A DNA stretch of 33,922 bases from Halanaerobium kushneri (GTDB lineage: Bacteria; Bacillota; Halanaerobiia; Halanaerobiales; Halanaerobiaceae): the NCBI RefSeq assembly GCF_900156285.1, contig NZ_FTNC01000027.1, forward strand, positions 1 through 33,922. Reading direction: 5' to 3'. Both the position numbers and the translations under genes were made by a program. Shown piece by piece: positions 7,485-14,563 of this stretch (the first letter of the stretch is position 1; every line of letters begins with the position of its first letter). Under the pieces are notes generated by a model. It did no database searches, had not been told where the DNA came from, and saw only the letters and a program-made list of their open reading frames with translations.

Positions 7485-8912
7485 AAATTTTTCCCCCTCT
7501 CCTTTCTGATTTAATAAATCTAATTTATTTAAAAACTTTAAAATCTGCAGAGCCTTTAAAGTATCAAGCCAGTATGACTGATTATTAACAAACTTTTCTC
7601 TAATATGATCTATAAACCTATTAATTAATAAATCATAGGAAATACTTTTCTCTGAAAAAATACTATTTGTGATCTCTAAAAAACTTTTTGTAAAATCCTG
7701 TTTTCCTCTTTGATTAACATAAAAGAAATTACTAATTGTATTAAAAGTAAAAGAAAGTTTAAAAGGTCCATCTTTCCCCTGTAAATTAGTAAATAAATTA
7801 TTTCTATCTATTTCATCTTTGGCAGCAAATATTTTCTGAATATAAGAGGGTAAAACATCTTCAACATATAACAAAATTCTAAAAGCACTATTAATTTCTT
7901 CATAAAACATTAAATTAAAATTAACATAATTCTTAAATTCACTCATCATCTGAAAGAGATCATCTTGAGAACCAGACAAGGACTTTTTATTATCCTTTTT
8001 TAATGACAGTTTTTTCTTATCTTCTAAATCTTTAAGTATTTCAAACATTTCTTCAGTTTCTGTTTCTGATTCAAAAATTGTTTTAGGAATAATAAAATAA
8101 TTTATCCCACTGAACCTTGAACTTAAATTTTCCTCAAGATATTTTTTGCCTGAGTCTAAAGTCCTGGCACAATCTGAACAAACAGGATAGTTTTTCCAGG
8201 CTTCTCCACGGTTGAATCCACCCGTGGTAAAACCTGGTTTATCTAAAGTATAAAACGCAAATGTTCCTACATAACCATAAGTTTCTTCTTTTTCTTTAGA
8301 ACAAATATAGCACTTATTATTTTTACCAACTGAATTTTTTTCTGCCTTATTATAAGATTTTTTGAAGTAAAATCCTTTTTCGTATTTATCCAAAAGTGAA
8401 TCAGTAAATTTATTAAAATCTCCTACATATTTAATCCGTTCATTTGTTTTCACACCAATAGTTAAAACAGCATTATCATCATAAGAAATCTTTTCTAGTT
8501 CTTGATAAATTTCATCACTTAAATCTTCATCCTGAAACAGATTATAAATATCAACTATTATTTGTTCTTCCTTATTTAAATCATCCTGTTTTTCTATTTT
8601 CTTGACTAATTTTTTTAAAGGTCTCTGAATTCTGGAATAAGTCGAATCTAATTTAGTGATCTTAGAAGTTGGAGTTAAATCTCCTCCACGTGGATTTCCA
8701 TAAACATATGCATATTTATCCAATTTATTCTTTGTGAATTCTTCCATCTGTATTTCCTGATATTTTAATTCATCATCGTCGTTGTTAAATAAAACTACTA
8801 AAACAGTATTATATTTTCCATTAGAGTTAGGATTTTCTACCACCTGACTTAAAAAACTTGACTCAGTTTTTGCTTGAACATAATCACCCATAGCTTTTAA
8901 AGCATGAATCAC
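7080..8912 (-). CDS. cas8b: Cascade large subunit Cas8b (TM1802/Csh1-like)
   Basis: This 610-residue protein is the large subunit of the type I-B interference complex, which reads the PAM and recruits Cas3. It has the paired-cysteine zinc finger typical of TM1802-type Cas8b: CYIC at 201-204 and CSDC at 245-248. Sequence outside this finger is poorly conserved in the family, so position and length support the call. The start is GTG at 8910-8912 behind a strong GGAGG with 7-nt spacing. It is the first gene of the cas operon and follows a sigma-A-type promoter at 8975-9003. An internal start at 7482-7484 probably yields a separate Cas11b from the same frame. Confidence 0.9.
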   Translation of the reverse strand: MIHALKAMGDYVQAKTESSFLSQVVENPNSNGKYNTVLVVLFNNDDDELKYQEIQMEEFTKNKLDKYAYVYGNPRGGDLTPTSKITKLDSTYSRIQRPLKKLVKKIEKQDDLNKEEQIIVDIYNLFQDEDLSDEIYQELEKISYDDNAVLTIGVKTNERIKYVGDFNKFTDSLLDKYEKGFYFKKSYNKAEKNSVGKNNKCYICSKEKEETYGYVGTFAFYTLDKPGFTTGGFNRGEAWKNYPVCSDCARTLDSGKKYLEENLSSRFSGINYFIIPKTIFESETETEEMFEILKDLEDKKKLSLKKDNKKSLSGSQDDLFQMMSEFKNYVNFNLMFYEEINSAFRILLYVEDVLPSYIQKIFAAKDEIDRNNLFTNLQGKDGPFKLSFTFNTISNFFYVNQRGKQDFTKSFLEITNSIFSEKSISYDLLINRFIDHIREKFVNNQSYWLDTLKALQILKFLNKLDLLNQKGEGEKFMPTVDSEYKKNIVNFLDTHHDVLNTNSKKLVFLEGVLAQKLLNIQGVERNGSQPFRARLNGLKLNEKIIKRLYTEIINKLEEYNKNYYKHLEELIADYILESNLSEISNNEISFYFVTGMNQANKFNFQKSEEE

Positions 8913-8974
8913 ATTAACACCTCCGTTTAATTTATATTTTAATGTTATTAATAAGTATTAATTAACTTAATTTA

Positions 8975-9003
8975 AGTATATCACCTCAAATCAAAATATT
9001 CAA
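8975..9003 (-). promoter_or_regulatory. Sigma-A-type promoter of the cas operon
   Basis: On the minus strand TTGAAT (8998-9003) and TATACT (8975-8980) are separated by exactly 17 bp. The start would be near 8968, giving a leader of about 55 nt before the cas8b GTG. A good match at a sensible place. Confidence 0.65.
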
Positions 9004-9027
9004 ATAATTTATTTTTCTTTTAATTTT

Positions 9028-9036
9028 TGATATAAT
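9028..9036 (+). promoter_or_regulatory. Extended -10 promoter in front of the solitary CRISPR repeat
   Basis: TGATATAAT is a perfect TGnTATAAT extended -10 element on the plus strand. There is no clear -35, which such promoters can do without. Transcription would start near 9043, about 25 nt before the repeat. The 31-nt gap from -10 to repeat is close to the 33 nt seen in the array leader. Confidence 0.5.
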
Positions 9037-9067
9037 TATGTTGCTAATAAAATAAAGTTTGAAATAT

Positions 9068-9111
9068 GTTTTTAATTAGTGAAATTAATCCACTAAAATA
9101 AGGATTGAATA
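9068..9111 (+). repeat. Solitary degenerate CRISPR repeat upstream of cas8b
   Basis: Read on the plus strand it begins GTTTTTAATTAGTGA and ends AATAAGGATTGAATA. From TAATCCA to the end it matches the array repeat (minus strand of 1-37) at 22 of 26 positions. AGTGA is also shared further 5', but the 5' part is several bases longer. The internal AATCC/GGATT pair is kept. The preceding flank (AGTTTGAAATAT) resembles the end of the array leader (AGTTTGAGTTATAT). It sits between the WYL regulator and the cas promoter, in the opposite orientation to the cas genes. Confidence 0.75.
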
Positions 9112-9118
9112 ATTTCAC
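9079..9118. promoter_or_regulatory. Nine-bp inverted repeat spanning the solitary repeat
   Basis: GTGAAATTA (9079-9087) and TAATTTCAC (9110-9118) are perfect inverted copies 22 bp apart. In RNA they would extend the repeat's own ATCC/GGAT stem into the spacer-like sequence. In DNA they could be a protein-binding site, for example for the adjacent WYL regulator. Confidence 0.5.
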
Positions 9119-9172
9119 AGTTTTATCTTACCATCTCCCACTGACACTCCTATGTCACAAACAGCTGTTTTT

Positions 9173-10138
9173 TTAATAATTTTCTATCATTTCTTCTATT
9201 ACCTGCTTTATTTCTGCTCTCAGTTTCTCTGGCTTTAATACTTCAGCCTCAGACCCATAACCTAAAATCCACTTCTTTATTTCTTCCCAACTGCCGGTTT
9301 TAACTTTAAAAATTATTTCATTTTCACTAATATTTTTAATTTCCTGGCTGTCACTCCAGTGATATTCGGGAACAAAGCGGGCTGCTCTACCGCTGAATTT
9401 TATTTCTACTTCCATCTCCTCCTTACCCTGTTCAACTCCCCAGGCATTCTCAAGCTCTTCTGCAAGTGAAAAATTATCTGGCAGCTCATAAGTTTCTGTT
9501 GTCAGTTTAATTTCTTTAATTCTATCTATCCTGAATATTCTTTTCTCATCCCGCAAATGACAGAAGGCATAAAGATAGGGAGCACCATTATTAAAAAATA
9601 AATTATAAGGGTCAAGTTTCCTTTTGGTTGTCTGATTGCTACTCATTGAATAATAATTTACTTCAATTTTCTTTTCTTCGTTAATAGCTTCCTTTAATTT
9701 ATCAAATTTTTGCTGATGTTCTTTCAACTCAACAAATGGATCTGATATAATTTCATAATTTTTTATGTAACTGCCCATACTACTTTTTAGAAATTCCGGC
9801 AGAGAATTATAGACTTTTGCAAGCCCTGATTCAAGTTCTTTTTTCATCGGAAAACTACGATTTTGATATTCCTTTGCTGCCAAGAGAACTGCTTCTGTTT
9901 CTTGTTGATCTAAGTTTGGAGCTTTAAAACGAAAGTTATCCAGAATTTTATACTCTTTAAGATGATTATCATAATAAATTGGAACCCCCAGTTCTTCCAT
10001 CACTTTTTTATCCCGGTGGAAAGTCCTTTCGGAAACCTCAAAATACTCCGCAAAATCTTTAGCCTCCCAATGTTTATAAGGTTCATTTAAAAGCATAATT
10101 GTTTTTATAATCCTAAATAACCTGTTTTTATCAGCCAT
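9173..10138 (-). CDS. WYL-domain transcriptional regulator next to the cas operon
   Basis: This is a DeoR-type helix-turn-helix protein with a WYL ligand-binding domain. The HTH covers about the first 60 residues (FAEYFEVSERTFHRDKKVM). The WYL domain is centred on the segment IEVNYYSM to DRIKEIKL, followed by a C-terminal WCX-type extension. WYL regulators are often found beside CRISPR-Cas and other defence genes and may sense nucleic-acid ligands. The start is taken as the ATG giving MADKNRLFR, behind AGAGGTGG. An in-frame start 17 codons upstream has no ribosome site. It lies upstream of cas8b on the same strand, separated by about 260 bp that hold the cas promoter and the solitary repeat. 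Control of cas genes is inferred from position only. Confidence 0.85.
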   Translation of the reverse strand: MADKNRLFRIIKTIMLLNEPYKHWEAKDFAEYFEVSERTFHRDKKVMEELGVPIYYDNHLKEYKILDNFRFKAPNLDQQETEAVLLAAKEYQNRSFPMKKELESGLAKVYNSLPEFLKSSMGSYIKNYEIISDPFVELKEHQQKFDKLKEAINEEKKIEVNYYSMSSNQTTKRKLDPYNLFFNNGAPYLYAFCHLRDEKRIFRIDRIKEIKLTTETYELPDNFSLAEELENAWGVEQGKEEMEVEIKFSGRAARFVPEYHWSDSQEIKNISENEIIFKVKTGSWEEIKKWILGYGSEAEVLKPEKLRAEIKQVIEEMIENY

Positions 10139-10162
10139 AAAGCCACCTCTTTTTTCAAAATA

Positions 10163-10179
10163 TTTTGTCAATTTTTGTC
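10163..10179. promoter_or_regulatory. Direct repeat upstream of the WYL gene, possible autoregulatory site
   Basis: TTTTGTC occurs at 10163-10169 and again at 10173-10179, a period of 10 bp (one helical turn), 25-41 bp before the ATG. This spacing suits a dimeric regulator binding one face of the DNA. No function is shown. Confidence 0.3.
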
Positions 10180-10215
10180 GTAAAATCATTAACTTTTAAT
10201 ACTTTATTTTCCTTT

Positions 10216-10245
10216 ATATTATTATTTCGCGATAAAAAAGAACAA
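10216..10245 (-). promoter_or_regulatory. Candidate promoter of the WYL gene
   Basis: Minus strand TTGTTC (10240-10245), 18 bp, TAATAT (10216-10221). The spacer contains TTCGCGA at 10226-10232 (plus strand), a GC-rich motif that is rare in this AT-rich background and is shared with the GH3 upstream region. Confidence 0.45.
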
Positions 10246-10262
10246 TCCTTTTAAAAAGAGAA

Positions 10263-10290
10263 AAGTCTACCGAAATTAATCAGCAGACTT
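10263..10290 (-). terminator. Terminator-like hairpin after the VOC gene
   Basis: On the minus strand AAGTCT and AGACTT form a 6-bp stem around a 16-nt loop, followed by a U-rich tract (TTTTCTCTTTTT). It starts 7 nt after the VOC stop codon and would end the GH3-VOC transcript. Moderate strength. Confidence 0.55.
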
Positions 10291-10297
10291 AAAAAAT

Positions 10298-10666
10298 CTA
10301 TTTATTTTCTACAAACTGAATTTTAACTCCATTTGGATCAAGAACATAAAAGAATTCAATTTCAGGGTTGGGAGCAACAGGGCCACTTTCTATTTTAATA
10401 CCCTTTTCTTTTAAAAATTCTATTTTTTTTGCTACTGAATCAATTTCAAATCCCAGAGAAATATCCGAACCAATATCAACATTTTCTTTTCCCTGATCTG
10501 TAATCAATTCAACTTCTGTTTCTCCAGCAGCTGCTGCCAGAAAGGCAATCTCGCGTTCCGGACCAGCCTCAAATTTTCTCTGTAATTCTAATCCTACTAT
10601 CTCCTGATAGAATTCTATTGATTCTTCAAAATCTTTAACTTTAATTGTTGTCCATAAATAACTCAT
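10298..10666 (-). CDS. VOC (glyoxalase/bleomycin resistance) superfamily protein
   Basis: This small protein of 122 residues has the paired beta-alpha-beta-beta-beta fold of the vicinal-oxygen-chelate superfamily. The first half starts WTTIKVKDFEESIEFYQEIVGL and the second half ends FFYVLDPNGVKIQFVEN, both recognisable. The usual first-strand metal-binding histidine appears replaced by tryptophan (SYLWTTIKV), and the position that is often His in the second half is also not His. A standard glyoxalase I activity is therefore doubtful. The start is the ATG giving MSYLW, 8 nt behind AGGAG. An upstream GTG sits on the ribosome site. It follows the GH3 gene almost without a gap and is probably co-transcribed. 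Substrate unknown. Confidence 0.8.
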   Translation of the reverse strand: MSYLWTTIKVKDFEESIEFYQEIVGLELQRKFEAGPEREIAFLAAAAGETEVELITDQGKENVDIGSDISLGFEIDSVAKKIEFLKEKGIKIESGPVAPNPEIEFFYVLDPNGVKIQFVENK

Positions 10667-10677
10667 ATATTTCACTC

Positions 10678-12948
10678 CTAAAGATTTTTATTTAATTTAT
10701 CAACCATCTCTTCAATTTCCTCACGACTTACAACACCTTCGGAAAACATTGCTAGACTGCGCAGAGGCATGTATTTAAGCATCGCCTCCAGCATCTCATC
10801 ATCTCTGTTTTCCAGTCTCTCCATTAATTCTGAACCTTTAAGATATTCACTAAGCAGCTGATTAAAATATTTTTGCCCTTCTGGATTAGCTGTAATATCA
10901 CCAATGTTGGTATTGATTGTGTATTGATTAGGAAGCTCAACAGTTGATTTTACTTTAACTGTTTCCACTAATCTAATATCCCTGGAAGAAGCTCCAATAA
11001 GAATTTCATAGTCTCCACTTTCTACATACCAGTCATCAATTTCGGTATTGTAATAGGCAAAAGCCCTTTTGTCCAGTTCAAACTCAACGATCTTTTCCTG
11101 TCCTGGTTCTAATTCAATTTTAGCAAATTCTTTTAACTCTTTTGCCGGCTTAATTACTGTACTCTCAGGATCTGATACGTAAAGCTGTATAACTTCTTTC
11201 CCGTATATCTCACCTGTATTTTTAACCTTTAGGCGTAAATTCAAAGTTTCTTTATCTGTAATTTCTTGTTTCATAAGCTTTAAATCACTGTATTCAAAAT
11301 CAGTATAACTTAAACCATATCCAAATGGGAAAAGCGGTTCAACTTTTTTACTATCATAATAGCGATAACCGACAAAAATTCCCTCTCTGTATTCTACCGT
11401 ATCCTTTTCTCCCGGAAAAAATAAATAAGAAGGGTTGTCACTCAATTTTTGTGGGAAGGTCTCAGCCAGTTTACCAGAAGGATTGACATGACCAAATAAA
11501 ATATCAGCCACCGCTCCTCCACCAGCCTGACCAGCTAAGTATCCTTCCAGTACTCCTTTTACCTTATCGAGCCAGGGCATTATTATAGGAGAACCATTAC
11601 TTAATACTACAACCACATTTTTGTTAACTTCTAATATTTCCTCAATTAAGCGATTCTGATTGGGAGGAATAGCCAGTGTATCCCTATCATAACCCTCTGA
11701 TTCATAGCGGTCCGGAAGACCAGCAAAAATTATTACTTTCTCAACCTTTTCTGCCAGCTCTTTGGCGCTAGCAATTAACTTAGCATCATCTTGATCACTC
11801 TCAAGCGAATAACCCTCTGCATAAGGAAGTTCTCCCTCGATGAATTTATTAATTTCTTCATAAGCTTTATCGATCTGGTAAGGGTTAATATGTGAACTAC
11901 CACCACCCTGAAAGCGAGGTTTTTTAGCAAAAGCGCCAACAACACCAAAACTTTCCTTTTCTGATAACGGTAAAATTTGATTTTTGTTCTTTAATAGAAC
12001 CATGGAATCCGCTGCAATTTCTCTAGCTAATTTGTGGTGCTGATCCTTGTTATAATTTAAATAATCAGTTTCATTCTCTATTGCCTTAAAAACAATCTTT
12101 AAAACTCTCTCAGCAGCTCGGTTGAGACTATCTTCACTTAAGTTTCCTGCTTCAACTGCATCAATTATAGCCTTTTTTCCATCACCATGACTGGAGGGCA
12201 TTTCCAATTCCAGACCAGCAGCAATACCTTTATCACGATAGTTAACTGCTCCCCAGTCAGAAACAACAAACCCCTGATGTCCCCATTCTTCTTTAAGAAT
12301 GTCTGTTAGTAATCTTTTATGTTCAGAAGCATGTGTACCATTTACCTTGTTGTAGGCGCACATAACTGTCCAGGGCTGAGCTTCTTTGACCACTTTCTCA
12401 AAAGCTGAAAGATAAATTTCTCTTAATGTCCGCTCATCAATTTGTGCATCAACGGTAAGTCGTCTGTGTTCCTGATTGTTAGCAGCAAAATGTTTGAGAG
12501 AGGTTCCAACTCCCAGACTCTGTACACCTTTAACAAATTCTGTTGCCAGCTCTGAAGCAAGTAGGGGATCTTCGGAAAAATATTCGAAATTACGGCCGCA
12601 GAGTGGTGATCTTTTAATATTCACTCCCGGTCCCAGGAGTATATGTACTCCCTCAGTTTGGGCTTCCTCTCCTAGCGCTTCTCCCATTTTATTTAAAAGA
12701 TTTCTATCCCAGGAACAGGCAGTCGCCGAAGCAGTAGGAAAACAAATTGCCTTAATACTTTCGTTAATACCAAGGTGATCTGCATCATCCGGTTGTGTTC
12801 TTAAACCATGAGGACCATCTGACATCATTATTTCCGGAATCTCTAAACGGTCAATAGCTGCAGTTTTCCACCAGCTGGCTCCAGAACAAATTTCTGCTTT
12901 TTCTTCAACAGTCATTTGACTGAGTAAATCCTTTATTTTCTGATTCAC
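10678..12948 (-). CDS. Glycoside hydrolase family 3 beta-glucosidase
   Basis: This is a GH3 enzyme of 756 residues, without signal peptide, so probably cytoplasmic. It hydrolyses beta-linked glucosides or related sugars. The (beta/alpha)8 domain carries PLCGRNFEYFSEDP and the nucleophile in GFVVSDWGAV (Asp231 from the start used). The second domain has the likely acid/base region ESEGYDRD, and a fibronectin-III-like domain follows (LKVKNTGEIYGKEVIQLYV). A C-terminal extension of about 90 residues continues past it. The start is GTG at 12946-12948, 8 nt after AAGGAG. An in-frame GTG six codons upstream overlaps the ribosome site. It is followed by the VOC gene. It could process disaccharides entering unphosphorylated. 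Exact specificity cannot be read from sequence. Confidence 0.92.
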   Translation of the reverse strand: MNQKIKDLLSQMTVEEKAEICSGASWWKTAAIDRLEIPEIMMSDGPHGLRTQPDDADHLGINESIKAICFPTASATACSWDRNLLNKMGEALGEEAQTEGVHILLGPGVNIKRSPLCGRNFEYFSEDPLLASELATEFVKGVQSLGVGTSLKHFAANNQEHRRLTVDAQIDERTLREIYLSAFEKVVKEAQPWTVMCAYNKVNGTHASEHKRLLTDILKEEWGHQGFVVSDWGAVNYRDKGIAAGLELEMPSSHGDGKKAIIDAVEAGNLSEDSLNRAAERVLKIVFKAIENETDYLNYNKDQHHKLAREIAADSMVLLKNKNQILPLSEKESFGVVGAFAKKPRFQGGGSSHINPYQIDKAYEEINKFIEGELPYAEGYSLESDQDDAKLIASAKELAEKVEKVIIFAGLPDRYESEGYDRDTLAIPPNQNRLIEEILEVNKNVVVVLSNGSPIIMPWLDKVKGVLEGYLAGQAGGGAVADILFGHVNPSGKLAETFPQKLSDNPSYLFFPGEKDTVEYREGIFVGYRYYDSKKVEPLFPFGYGLSYTDFEYSDLKLMKQEITDKETLNLRLKVKNTGEIYGKEVIQLYVSDPESTVIKPAKELKEFAKIELEPGQEKIVEFELDKRAFAYYNTEIDDWYVESGDYEILIGASSRDIRLVETVKVKSTVELPNQYTINTNIGDITANPEGQKYFNQLLSEYLKGSELMERLENRDDEMLEAMLKYMPLRSLAMFSEGVVSREEIEEMVDKLNKNL

Positions 12949-13009
12949 AGTAAATTCTCCTTCCACAAATTTTAATAATTAAGGTCTTAAATTACCTCTA
13001 TTTAATACA

Positions 13010-13017
13010 TTCGCGAA
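13010..13017. promoter_or_regulatory. TTCGCGAA palindrome upstream of the GH3 gene
   Basis: A perfect 8-bp palindrome in an otherwise AT-only stretch, just upstream of a TATTAA that could be a -10 on the minus strand. The same heptamer lies in the WYL promoter spacer (10226-10232). Possible operator for a LacI-like or other repressor. Confidence 0.3.
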
Positions 13018-13094
13018 AACGATTTATTTACCTTCCTGTTTTCAATAAAATTCAAACTAAAATATATAACTAATAAGCTAATAAACATATATTT

Positions 13095-14417
13095 TTATCT
13101 CTTTTCTTTTAAAAATCTTTCCGCTACTTCTGGAAAAAGAATATATGAAAGGATATCTTCTTCCCTGGTGCTAATATTTTTTATTTCTGCTGCAGCTTCA
13201 TTATATACTGGCTCCAGATTATCAGCAGGACGATTTGTTATAACTTCATTTTTATCTATTATGTTTTCAATTAAGTCAGGGTTTATTTCTCCTGGAGGAT
13301 TGCCATACATTCCACGCAAATAATTTTTGAACTCATTTGAAACAAAATTATATCTTTTACCTGTAACAACATTAAAGACTGCCTGAGTACCAACAATCTG
13401 ACTAGTCGGGGTTACAAGAGGAGGAAATCCAAGGTCTTCTCTAACAGATGGAATTTCTGCCAAAATTTCATTATATTTATCAAGCTGATTTTGTTCTCTC
13501 AACTGGTTTCTTAAATTTGAAAGCATTCCACCTGGTATCTGATTTACTATAACTCTGGGATCAACCTCAAAAGAGCCAAGATATTCCTGATAATTATTTC
13601 TTATTTCTCTAAAATAATCTCCTATGTTTTCTAAAATTGAAAAATCTAACTGATGACTATACTCAGAATCAGATATAGCTGCTGCCATTGTTTCGGTTGT
13701 TGGCTGTGAAGTTCCTGAACTAAAAGGAGAAATTGCAGTATCAATAATATCAATTCCAGCTTCAACAGCCTTTAAATAAGTCATAAAAGCAAAACCAGCA
13801 GTGTTATGGCTGTGTAGTTCAATAGGAATATCCAGTTTTGATTTGAGCATTTTTACTAAATCATAAGCCTTCTCTGGAGTTAAAAGTCCTGCCATATCCT
13901 TGATACATAAAGAATCAATTCCGGTTTTGGCCAGTGTTTGAGCTTTTTTGACAAAAGTATTAATATTATGAATTGGACCTGTTGTATAGACAATTGATCC
14001 CTGTGCTTCAGCTCCATATTTTTTGGTAAATTCGATTGCTTTTTCCATATTACGAATATCATTGAGAGCATCAAAAATTCTAATAATATCAATCCCATTT
14101 TCTACTGATTTTTTAATAAAGCGCTCTAATACATCATCTGGATAATGTTTATATCCCAGTATATTCTGACCTCTTAACAGCATCTGAAGCTTTGTATTTT
14201 TAACAACACTTTTAATCTTTCTCAGTCTTTCCCAGGGATCTTCTTCCAGAAAACGCATACAGCTGTCAAAAGTTGCTCCTCCCCAAACCTCTAAAGCATG
14301 ATAACCTGCCCGGTCCAGATCTTCTAAAATTGGTAAAATATCTTCTATTTTTAAACGTGTTGCAATTAAAGACTGCTGTCCGTCTCTTAAAACAGTTTCT
14401 GTAAATTTAATTGTCAT
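13095..14417 (-). CDS. Biotin-dependent carboxyltransferase subunit (OadA / 5S / PycB type) without biotin domain
   Basis: The 440-residue protein matches the carboxyltransferase domain of oxaloacetate decarboxylase alpha, transcarboxylase 5S and pyruvate carboxylase B. The motif TETVLRDGQQSL (residues 6-17) gives the metal- and substrate-binding Asp. ELHSHNTAGFAF (about residue 200) gives the His-x-His metal ligands. The conserved lysine that is carboxylated is in SLCIKDMAGLL. A PYC_OADA conserved region follows. It stops before a biotinyl-lysine (MKM) domain, and no beta, gamma or biotin carrier gene is nearby, so partners must be encoded elsewhere. It stands alone behind its own promoter (14446-14474). 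The ATG is preceded by AGGTGAT. It may decarboxylate oxaloacetate or transfer CO2 in a fermentative or sodium-pumping complex. Confidence 0.88.
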   Translation of the reverse strand: MTIKFTETVLRDGQQSLIATRLKIEDILPILEDLDRAGYHALEVWGGATFDSCMRFLEEDPWERLRKIKSVVKNTKLQMLLRGQNILGYKHYPDDVLERFIKKSVENGIDIIRIFDALNDIRNMEKAIEFTKKYGAEAQGSIVYTTGPIHNINTFVKKAQTLAKTGIDSLCIKDMAGLLTPEKAYDLVKMLKSKLDIPIELHSHNTAGFAFMTYLKAVEAGIDIIDTAISPFSSGTSQPTTETMAAAISDSEYSHQLDFSILENIGDYFREIRNNYQEYLGSFEVDPRVIVNQIPGGMLSNLRNQLREQNQLDKYNEILAEIPSVREDLGFPPLVTPTSQIVGTQAVFNVVTGKRYNFVSNEFKNYLRGMYGNPPGEINPDLIENIIDKNEVITNRPADNLEPVYNEAAAEIKNISTREEDILSYILFPEVAERFLKEKR

Positions 14418-14445
14418 ATTATCACCTAACCTTTTTATTTATTCT

Positions 14446-14474
14446 ATTTTACATTTTTTTCGACTATTGGTCAA
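14446..14474 (-). promoter_or_regulatory. Sigma-A-type promoter of the carboxyltransferase gene
   Basis: Minus strand TTGACC (14469-14474), 17 bp, TAAAAT (14446-14451), with start near 14439. One of the best -35/-10 matches in the window. Confidence 0.7.
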
Positions 14475-14509
14475 ATAGGACCTGATTTTATTTAAAAATT
14501 AATAAAAAA

Positions 14510-14555
14510 AGTTCTCCAGACTATCTGAAAATTTATTAATAGATAGTGGAGAACT
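14510..14555 (-). terminator. Strong intrinsic terminator after the orphan EIIA
   Basis: Arms AGTTCTCCA (14510-14518) and TGGAGAACT (14547-14555) pair perfectly. An inner CTATCT/AGATAG (14521-14526, 14541-14546) extends the stem past a 2-nt bulge. On the minus strand a run of seven U follows. It ends the hemolysin III-EIIA transcript. Confidence 0.85.
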
Positions 14556-14563
14556 AAAAATTA

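Larger units (their letters stand above)
9043..9174 (+). ncRNA. Candidate regulatory crRNA-like RNA (CreR/CreA-like)
   Basis: This is a predicted transcript from the extended -10 at 9028-9036. It would contain the solitary repeat (9068-9111) with a handle-like AUUGAAUA, then a spacer-like stretch from 9112, a hairpin (TGACA/TGTCA at 9142-9157) and a short palindrome followed by a run of seven T (9168-9174) that could end it. It is antisense-oriented to the cas operon and to the regulator gene that flank it. Known CreR and CreA RNAs use one degenerate repeat and guide Cascade to repress a promoter rather than cut. No second repeat and no toxin gene are visible. Expression and function are inference. 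Confidence 0.4.

Noticed and set aside
8913-9172. A CreT-like toxin gene beside the solitary repeat
   Set aside because: No short frame with a ribosome site or recognisable toxin features was seen; only the regulatory RNA half can be argued.
9167-9185. GTTTTTTTAATAA as a possible second repeat after the solitary CRISPR repeat
   Set aside because: It is about 55 nt from the first, too far for a normal spacer, has no handle end, and overlaps the end of the WYL gene.
12476-12778. Plus-strand open frame of 100 codons inside the GH3 gene
   Set aside because: Antisense shadow of a conserved coding region, with no ribosome site or recognisable product.
13011-13026. CcpA-type cre site upstream of the GH3 gene
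   Set aside because: Several conserved cre positions mismatch; the short palindrome is reported as an unidentified motif instead.
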